Source: an uncultured bacterium (lineage in GTDB: Bacteria > Cyanobacteriota > Vampirovibrionia > Gastranaerophilales > Gastranaerophilaceae). From it: DNA of 12,704 bases. Of this stretch, positions 5,801 through 10,971 are shown one piece after another. The notes under the pieces are model-generated. The model was not told where the DNA came from. It did not search any database and saw only the letters and a program-made list of their open reading frames with translations. Both the position numbers and the translations under genes were made by a program. The stretch is taken from assembly GCA_900553845.1 (NCBI GenBank), contig USEW01000038.1, positions 1-12,704 on the forward strand. The letters run 5' to 3'. Within the stretch, counting starts at the first letter, position 1, and each line of letters starts with the position of its first letter.

Positions 5801-8297
5801 ACCATTAGACATTAATAATCATAAATATGCTCTCGTTCTTGTGGATGTCAAAAACATGGGAACGAGAACTTTTAGTTATTTAATTGATGATAATCTTAAA
5901 AATAAACTTGAAATAGGCTCTTGTGTTGTTGTTCCATTTGGAAGCTTTGGTGTTGTTTGCGCTTTTGTTGTCGGATTTTCAAATTATTTAGATAAAAGTA
6001 TTAAAGCGAAAAAAATTATTGACGTAATTTCAAAAAATCCATTATTTGACTTAAAATATTTAAAGTTTTTGGAGTGGGTTTCAAATTATTATATATGTGA
6101 TATAAAAGATGTTCTTGAAACCGCCCTACCGCTTGAATTTTTAAAACAGCCTTGCAAAATGATTTACCTGGTTAATTTTGATTATGACAAATCAAAATAT
6201 AATTTTTATGAAAATAAATTTTTAGACTTGATAAAGCTTGAAGATGAATATAAGATAAAATCTTCAATTTTGCAAAAAAGACTTAAAATAAAAAGTATTG
6301 AATTTTCAAAAATAATAGCTAAACTAAAAAGACAGAACATAATAACAGTTAAATATGAAATAGAAAATGAAAAACAAAAAGCAAAAACAAAAATAGTTTA
6401 TAGTGTAAATGAAGATTATTTAAAGTTAATTAAAGATGAAAATTTTATAAAAACAAACAAAATAACCAAACGACAAAAAGAGATAATTGATTGGATAAAA
6501 GAAAATCCCCTCTTAACATTAAGTGAAATTTGTGAAAGTTTTCAAACCTCAAATGCAACGATTAAAAAACTTGTTGCTTTAGACTTGATTAAGGTTTGTG
6601 AAGTTAATGTTTTTCGTGATGCTTTAAGTGTGTTCAAAGATGTTAAAACTGAATCATTATATGAGCTTAATTCTCAACAAAGTGATGTCTATAATGCAAT
6701 AAAACAAAAATTTGCAAATCCAAATTATAAATTTGACCCTATTTTGCTTCATGGTATAACAGGAAGTGGTAAAACAGAAATATATTTTAAACTTATTTAT
6801 GACACATTAAAAAGCGGTATGAATGTTATGTTTTTGTTGCCTGAAATTGCGCTTGCCTCTCAAATATTAAAACGATTAATTAAAAAGTTTGATAAAAATA
6901 TTGTTGCAATATGGCATAGTTCAATAAGTGAAGGGGAAAAGTATGACATATGGCAAAAAATTAATAATGATGAAATAAAAATATTAATAGGAGTTCGTTC
7001 AGCGGTTTTTGCGCCTATAAAAAATTTAGGTTTAATAATTATTGATGAAGAGCATGAAAGTTCTTATAAACAAACTAATCCGACACCTAGGTATAATGCG
7101 CTTATTGTTGCTAAAAAACTTGCTAAAATATATGGAATAAACTTGCTTCTAGGTAGCGCTACACCAAGTGTTGAGACTTATTATGAAGCTAAAAATACCG
7201 ACAATATTCTTTATTTAAATTCCCGATTTAATAATGCTAAAATGGCAAACGTGAATATTATTGATATGCGAGAAGAAGTGTTTAAAACTAAAGGTGGTTT
7301 TTTTTCGCTTCCCTTGATTAAAGCAATTGAAGATACATTAAGTGAGAAAAAACAAGTAATCCTCCTTATTAATCGTCGTGGGTTCGCTACATCAATACAG
7401 TGTCTTGCCTGTGGTGAGGTTATAAAATGTAAAAATTGCGATATCCCTTTAATTTATCATTCTAATGATAACACATTAAAATGTCACTGGTGTTCGCATA
7501 GTGAAAAAATGGTGGATATTTGTCCAAACTGTGGTTCAAATGCTATTAAACCAACTGGATTTGGCACTCAAAGAGTTGAAATTATAGCTTCAAAACTTTT
7601 TAAAGATGCTAAAATAGCTCGTATTGATAGTGATGTAATGACTAAAAAAAATGAACATATTTTTATCTTAAACGAATTTGAAAAGGGTAATATTGATATT
7701 TTAATTGGCACTCAGATGATAGGTAAGGGAATAGACAATAAAAATGTAACGCTATCAGCCATGCTAATGGCGGATTTATGTTTTACACTACCTGATTATA
7801 AAGCGCAAGAACGAGGGTTTCAACTTTTGACCCAGCTAGCAGGACGTTCTGGTCGTGGTGATTGCCAGGGAAAAGTCTATTTTCAAACATTTAATCCAGA
7901 TTTTTTTGTAATTGAAGCAGCTTCAAATCAATCATATTTGGATTTTTATGAAACTGAACTTGAAACACGTGAAGCATTTGAATATCCTCCTTTTAGTCAG
8001 CTTATCAGAATTATTCTTTCTTCAACTAATAATTTAATGGTAAATAGAGCTATTAATGAAATATGTTTTAAGCTTGCAAATATAATTAAAAATAAAGGAC
8101 TAAATGATTATATTCAAATTTTAGGTCCAAACCCTTGTATTATTCCACGCTTAAGAGAACAATATAGATATCATATTTTAATAAAGAATAAATTAGGAGA
8201 AAAAGGACATAATATTGTTGGTGCTTTTATTAAGTCAATAAAAACTCCTAATGATATAAAATTAACTATTGATGTTGACCCTTTTGACATTATCTGA
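5790..8297 (+). CDS. priA: Primosomal replication-restart helicase PriA
   Basis: An 835-aa (GTG at 5790) or 834-aa (ATG at 5793) superfamily 2 helicase that recognises abandoned forks, remodels them and starts reloading of the replicative helicase. The N-terminal 3'-end-binding domain covers about 10-110, and a winged-helix-like Lys-rich region covers about 145-280. Helicase lobe 1 has Walker A GITGSGKT (322-329), DEEH (419-422) and GSATPS (455-460). The zinc insert has eight cysteines (538, 541, 547, 550, 565, 568, 578, 581), enough for two zinc ions. Lobe 2 has GTQMIGKGID (640-649) and QLAGRSGRG (682-690). The C-terminal domain includes YPPFSQLIRI and LGPNPCIIPRLREQYRYHILIK. Its start lies within the end of the PC4-like gene with no good Shine-Dalgarno, consistent with coupling. 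All helicase motifs look intact. Confidence 0.97.
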   Translation: MMNKPLDINNHKYALVLVDVKNMGTRTFSYLIDDNLKNKLEIGSCVVVPFGSFGVVCAFVVGFSNYLDKSIKAKKIIDVISKNPLFDLKYLKFLEWVSNYYICDIKDVLETALPLEFLKQPCKMIYLVNFDYDKSKYNFYENKFLDLIKLEDEYKIKSSILQKRLKIKSIEFSKIIAKLKRQNIITVKYEIENEKQKAKTKIVYSVNEDYLKLIKDENFIKTNKITKRQKEIIDWIKENPLLTLSEICESFQTSNATIKKLVALDLIKVCEVNVFRDALSVFKDVKTESLYELNSQQSDVYNAIKQKFANPNYKFDPILLHGITGSGKTEIYFKLIYDTLKSGMNVMFLLPEIALASQILKRLIKKFDKNIVAIWHSSISEGEKYDIWQKINNDEIKILIGVRSAVFAPIKNLGLIIIDEEHESSYKQTNPTPRYNALIVAKKLAKIYGINLLLGSATPSVETYYEAKNTDNILYLNSRFNNAKMANVNIIDMREEVFKTKGGFFSLPLIKAIEDTLSEKKQVILLINRRGFATSIQCLACGEVIKCKNCDIPLIYHSNDNTLKCHWCSHSEKMVDICPNCGSNAIKPTGFGTQRVEIIASKLFKDAKIARIDSDVMTKKNEHIFILNEFEKGNIDILIGTQMIGKGIDNKNVTLSAMLMADLCFTLPDYKAQERGFQLLTQLAGRSGRGDCQGKVYFQTFNPDFFVIEAASNQSYLDFYETELETREAFEYPPFSQLIRIILSSTNNLMVNRAINEICFKLANIIKNKGLNDYIQILGPNPCIIPRLREQYRYHILIKNKLGEKGHNIVGAFIKSIKTPNDIKLTIDVDPFDII

Positions 8298-8339
8298 TTA
8301 ACCAAAGGTCAGTGTCAATATTAAATCTTTTAATTATTT

Positions 8340-8858
8340 TCAATGCCTAGCTTTGTATGATTCTATAACAAAGTCATAACTTGAAGGACGAAATTCTGAT
8401 AGTGGCGTTGCTGCCATTGATGAAGAATTTGTCAATAAATCAAAATTTATATATGAAGCCGAACTATGTTCAGAAAGTTGAGAGTTCATAGGCGAATATG
8501 TTTTTTCATCAAAATCAAAGCTGTCAACAAAGTAAATTCCTGGCACCATAATATTATAATTATATGTAAGTTTTGTATCCGCCCAAGGTAAAGTCTCTTT
8601 ATTTTGTTGTTGATTTTCTAAATCTAAAGACGTGGTGGAATCTTTTTTTAAACTGCAGCTTGAAAACAAACGATTAAAAATATTTTTTATTTTTTCTAAA
8701 AAGTTTGTTTTTTTATCTTCTACAAAACTATCATTTTCGCTGATTGTATCAAGCCTACTGCTTGAATAATTATATTGTAATGGAGCTGATGTATTTCTTT
8801 CAACAACTTTATTCACTTTTGTTTTATTAACAAAAAAATTACTTCCCAAAACATTCAT
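8340..8858 (-). CDS. Hypothetical Ser/Asn-rich protein of 172 residues
   Basis: I recognise no family. The protein begins MNVLGSNFFVNKTK and has a short amphipathic helix near 53-65 (FLEKIKNIFNRLF). It is otherwise polar and serine-rich, with NYNIMVPGIYFVDSFDFDEKTY in the middle and no signal peptide, membrane segment or catalytic motif. It is probably largely disordered. Support that it is real: AGGAG ends 6 bases before the ATG, a good promoter sits further upstream, and the frame is open for 172 codons. It converges with priA, their stops being about 40 bases apart. In style it resembles the hypothetical A9 gene (short polar N-terminus and acid/Ser-rich body), but no clear sequence relation is visible. 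Confidence 0.7.
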   Translation of the reverse strand: MNVLGSNFFVNKTKVNKVVERNTSAPLQYNYSSSRLDTISENDSFVEDKKTNFLEKIKNIFNRLFSSCSLKKDSTTSLDLENQQQNKETLPWADTKLTYNYNIMVPGIYFVDSFDFDEKTYSPMNSQLSEHSSASYINFDLLTNSSSMAATPLSEFRPSSYDFVIESYKARH

Positions 8859-8900
8859 AGTTCTCTCCTAATCTTTATCATACTTCATTTATATACTAAA

Positions 8901-8927
8901 ATTATAATAAATAGGATATATAGTCAA
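8901..8927 (-). promoter_or_regulatory. Promoter of the 172-aa hypothetical gene
   Basis: On the minus strand TTGACT (8922-8927) and a perfect TATAAT (8901-8906) are separated by 15 bases, slightly short. The leader would be about 36 bases, containing AGGAG. Confidence 0.5.
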
Positions 8928-8945
8928 GTTAACTTTTGTAAAACA

Positions 8946-8973
8946 AAAGAGGCTAAAAATTTTTAGCCTCTTT
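8946..8973 (-). terminator. Rho-independent terminator of eno
   Basis: A perfect 28-base palindrome with arms AAAGAGGCTAAAAA / TTTTTAGCCTCTTT. On the minus strand, 28 bases after the eno stop, it is followed by a T-rich tail (TTTTGTTTT when the last arm bases are included). It also insulates eno from the downstream promoter of the 172-aa gene. Confidence 0.85.
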
Positions 8974-9000
8974 ATTATTGTTAAATTTTAATAATATTTA

Positions 9001-10317
9001 TTATTTGCAATCACAAGCGCAATGGCACAAAGTATTTTGTCCATTAAAAGCACTCAATCCAGGGTATTTTGCAGCTGAACCAAGTTCTTGTTCAATACGT
9101 ATTAATTGGTTATATTTTGCCATACGATCTGAACGAGAAGCTGAACCTGTTTTTATTAAACCGCAATTTAAAGCAACAGCCAAATCAGCAATAAAAGTAT
9201 CTTCTGTTTCACCTGAACGGTGTGATGATATTGCTGTATAACCTGATTTTTGCGCCATATTTATTGCAGCTAAAGTTTCAGATAATGTTCCTATTTGGTT
9301 AACTTTGATTAAGATTGAATTAGCTGTTTCAGATTTAATACCCTTAGCCAAAAGTTTAACATTGGTAACAAACAAATCGTCACCAACAAGCTGGCATTTT
9401 GAGCCTATTTTATCAGTAAGCATTTTCCAACCCTCCCAATCTTCTTCAGCCATACCGTCTTCAATTGAGATAATCGGGAATCTTTCCACCCAGTCAGAAA
9501 GGAACTCAACCATTTCAGATGAGTTCAAAGATTTACCCCCTTCACCTTCAAGGACATATTTGCCATCTTTATAAAATTCAGATGATGCAACATCTAAACA
9601 AATTTTTACTTGTTCAGTTGTATATCCTGCATTTTTAATTGCTGTTATGATAACGTCAATAGCTTCTTCGTTGCTTTTCAAATTTGGAGCAAAACCGCCT
9701 TCATCACCAACTGATGTAGCTAAGCCTTTTTCATTTAATACTTTCTTTAATGCATGGAAAACTTCAGCTCCCATACGAATAGCTTCTTGAAAATTGCAAG
9801 CACCAACCGGAGCTATCATAAATTCTTGGAAGTCAATATTGTTATCTGCATGTGCCCCGCCGTTTATGATGTTCATCATAGGTACTGGCAATGTAGTCGC
9901 GTTTATTCCGCCTAAATATTTGTATAACGGCATTTCATATGCCATAGATGCTGCTTTTGCACAAGCAAGAGAAACACCTAATATTGCATTTGCACCTAAC
10001 TTTGATTTGTTTTCTGTTCCATCCAATTCCAACATTAATCTATCTATTTCATATTGGTTTGAAGCATCTTCACCAATCAATTCAGGAGCTATGATTGTAT
10101 TTACGTTATCAACTGCTTGCATTACACCTTTGCCGTTATAAGTTGATTTATCTCCATCGCGTAGTTCCAATGCTTCATGGATACCTGTTGAAGCTCCACT
10201 TGGAACAGCTGCGCGGCCTACTACTCCGCATGACAATTTTACATCCACCTCAACTGTTGGGTTACCGCGTGAGTCTAGTATCTGACGTGCTTTTACATCT
10301 TCAATAAATGTTGGCAT
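9001..10317 (-). CDS. eno: Enolase with an unusual Cys-rich C-terminal tail
   Basis: A 438-aa cytosolic glycolytic enzyme converting 2-phosphoglycerate to phosphoenolpyruvate. Conserved elements: ILDSRGNPTVE (13-23), the SGAST lid loop (40-44), NGGAHADN (152-159), GDEGGFAPN (204-212, with Glu206), Mg2+ ligands Asp242, Glu286 and Asp313, catalytic Lys338 in LIKVNQIGTLSE, and SHRSGETED (365-373). The start ATG at 10317 is set by AAGGAG 8 bases upstream and the usual PTFIEDVKARQ beginning; an in-frame extension to 10386 would run through the promoter. Enolases normally end a few residues after the LSAF-like motif. Here the protein continues NGQNTL and then four alternating cysteines (431, 433, 435, 437). 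The gene has its own promoter and terminator, so it is monocistronic. dnaK lies upstream on the same strand. Confidence 0.98.
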   Translation of the reverse strand: MPTFIEDVKARQILDSRGNPTVEVDVKLSCGVVGRAAVPSGASTGIHEALELRDGDKSTYNGKGVMQAVDNVNTIIAPELIGEDASNQYEIDRLMLELDGTENKSKLGANAILGVSLACAKAASMAYEMPLYKYLGGINATTLPVPMMNIINGGAHADNNIDFQEFMIAPVGACNFQEAIRMGAEVFHALKKVLNEKGLATSVGDEGGFAPNLKSNEEAIDVIITAIKNAGYTTEQVKICLDVASSEFYKDGKYVLEGEGGKSLNSSEMVEFLSDWVERFPIISIEDGMAEEDWEGWKMLTDKIGSKCQLVGDDLFVTNVKLLAKGIKSETANSILIKVNQIGTLSETLAAINMAQKSGYTAISSHRSGETEDTFIADLAVALNCGLIKTGSASRSDRMAKYNQLIRIEQELGSAAKYPGLSAFNGQNTLCHCACDCK

Positions 10318-10374
10318 CTTGATTTCTCCTTTTTTTCTTTTTTTACACTCGTGTTTCCACTTTTTTATGCCTAT

Positions 10375-10402
10375 ATTATCCCACATAATATTTTTTATTC
10401 AA
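10375..10402 (-). promoter_or_regulatory. Promoter of eno
   Basis: On the minus strand TTGAAT (10397-10402), a 16-base spacer and GATAAT (10375-10380; the overlapping TAATAT is an alternative). It gives a leader of about 50-57 bases ending in AAAGGAGAAATCAAG before the ATG. Confidence 0.5.
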
Positions 10403-10452
10403 TTATTTTTTTTTTTATTTTATTGTATTTATATTGTAGATTTATATACATG

Positions 10453-10481
10453 TTTGCACTAACCGGCATCTAAAATATAAT
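10453..10481 (+). promoter_or_regulatory. Plus-strand promoter in the dnaK-eno spacer
   Basis: TTTGCA (10453-10458, 4 of 6), a 17-base spacer and a perfect TATAAT (10476-10481), in non-coding DNA and pointing away from eno. There is no protein frame downstream, only a hairpin with a T tail about 45 bases later. Confidence 0.4.
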
Positions 10482-10487
10482 CCTGAG

Positions 10488-10564
10488 TTAGAAATGTCGG
10501 ATTTGTAATTCCGGCCTATAACTACAAAAACCTGAAACTAAATTGTTTCAGGTTTTTGTTTTTC
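10488..10564 (+). ncRNA. Candidate small RNA of about 75 nt
   Basis: This is inferred from promoter and terminator spacing only. Predicted transcription starts near 10488. A small stem CGGA (10498-10501) / TCCG (10510-10513) follows, then the perfect 15-bp hairpin at 10524-10559 and a T-rich tail to 10564. No known RNA family is recognised. On the opposite strand the same bases could be dnaK 3' UTR. Confidence 0.3.
10524..10564 (+). terminator. Hairpin with T-rich tail, copy 1
   Basis: Arms ACAAAAACCTGAAAC (10524-10538) and GTTTCAGGTTTTTGT (10545-10559) pair perfectly around the loop TAAATT, and T residues follow. It could act on both strands; on the plus strand it would end the candidate small RNA. 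Confidence 0.6.
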
Positions 10565-10584
10565 ACACGGCTTACGCGTTTTTT
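10527..10584 (+). repeat. Direct repeat of a hairpin module, copy 1
   Basis: This 58-base unit recurs at 10654-10710: AAAACCTGAAACT, a variable hairpin loop, GTTTCAGGTTTT, then GTTTTTCACACGGCTTACG and T-rich DNA. The copies differ in the loop (TAAATT against TGGGTC), by one T, and at one C/T after GGCTTACG. Confidence 0.85.
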
Positions 10585-10649
10585 CCCGCCTGAGGCATCC
10601 GCCCTCATTTCATTCGGTCGTCTTTCCTACGGCGGTCATTAATTGTTTC

Positions 10650-10689
10650 AAACAAAACCTGAAACTGGGTCGTTTCAGGTTTTGTTTTT
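10650..10689 (+). terminator. Hairpin with T-rich tail, copy 2
   Basis: Arms AAACAAAACCTGAAAC (10650-10665) and GTTTCAGGTTTTGTTT (10672-10687) pair perfectly around TGGGTC. T-rich tails on both strands allow termination in either direction. For dnaK, read on the minus strand, this is the nearest hairpin downstream with a T-rich run. Confidence 0.5.
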
Positions 10690-10710
10690 CACACGGCTTA
10701 CGTGTTTTTT
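10654..10710 (+). repeat. Direct repeat of a hairpin module, copy 2
   Basis: This 57-base unit is nearly identical to 10527-10584 and in the same orientation, about 70 bases away. Stem bases are identical between copies while the loop differs, as expected if the structure is selected or the element spreads as a cassette. Confidence 0.85.
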
Positions 10711-10745
10711 ACGCATTCCCCCGATTGTTGCGTTGAAGTTCAATC

Positions 10746-10799
10746 GGTGTTTTGGGGGTCTTTCGCTCCTGTGGAGTTTTCTTCGAAAACACCTTTTTT
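10746..10799 (+). terminator. Plus-strand hairpin(s) followed by T6
   Basis: AAAACACC (10786-10793), followed by TTTTTT (10794-10799), can pair with GGTGTTTT at 10746-10753. The larger GAAAACACC (10785-10793) can instead pair with GGAGTTTTC at 10773-10781, with one A-A mismatch. The first choice encloses a CTCC/GGAG hairpin and competes with CCGATTG (10721-10727) / CAATCGG (10741-10747). It looks like a terminator with alternative partners. Confidence 0.4.
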
Positions 10800-10861
10800 C
10801 GTTGGTTTCAAATTATTGACAACTTGCTATCCTTGCATTCAGCGGATTGCTGCGAGCTTTC

Positions 10862-10894
10862 GTGCTGGGTGTGCTTGAAAAGCACACCCAGCAC
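10862..10894. repeat. Strong perfect hairpin downstream of dnaK
   Basis: Arms GTGCTGGGTGTGCTT and AAGCACACCCAGCAC (15 bp) surround a GAA loop. It lies 77 bases after the dnaK stop on dnaK's transcript. No T run follows on either strand, so it suits RNA 3'-end protection or a repeat element better than classical termination. A second partner for part of it (CAAGTGCT at 10944-10951 with AGCACTTG at 10890-10897) offers an alternative fold. Confidence 0.6.
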
Positions 10895-10971
10895 TTGTCA
10901 AAATTTGACTTCGCACTTTTGCGTCTGCTGAGTCGCAGTCGCTCAAGTGCTGCGCTTTGGCTTACGCAGTT

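Larger units (their letters stand above)
10387..10971. other. Non-coding, structured intergenic block between dnaK and eno
   Basis: About 585 bases with no convincing protein gene. The eno-proximal 50 bases are nearly pure A/T. From about 10560 to the dnaK stop the sequence is much richer in GC (33 of 60 at 10561-10620) than the coding DNA around it. It is dense with inverted repeats: two perfect 15-16 bp stems, a 15-bp stem with a 3-base loop, a T6-terminated hairpin, and smaller pairs such as CCGCC (10586-10590) / GGCGG (10631-10635). The octamer GGCTTACG occurs three times in the same orientation (10569, 10695, 10959). It may be a repetitive intergenic element, a 3' UTR of dnaK, or a set of small RNAs. 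Confidence 0.6.

Noticed and set aside
8274..8335. Terminator between the convergent priA and 172-aa genes
   Set aside because: The only pairing (GACCCTTT with AAAGGTC) needs a bulge, starts inside priA and has no T run directly after it.
8978..10307. Plus-strand frames inside eno
   Set aside because: They are antisense shadows of a conserved gene without ribosome binding sites.
10318..10386. Longer enolase N-terminus from the start at 10386
   Set aside because: The extension runs over the promoter -10 box and the Shine-Dalgarno, and PTFIEDVKARQ is the normal enolase beginning.
10441..10522. tRNA-like fold upstream of hairpin copy 1
   Set aside because: No T-loop consensus, acceptor stem or anticodon arm can be drawn on either strand.
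10524..10710. CRISPR-like array
   Set aside because: Only two repeat copies, with an internal hairpin and a T-rich tail and no regular spacers or cas genes.
10816..10821. Perfect TTGACA -35 box in the dnaK-eno spacer
   Set aside because: No -10-like sequence occurs 15-19 bases downstream.
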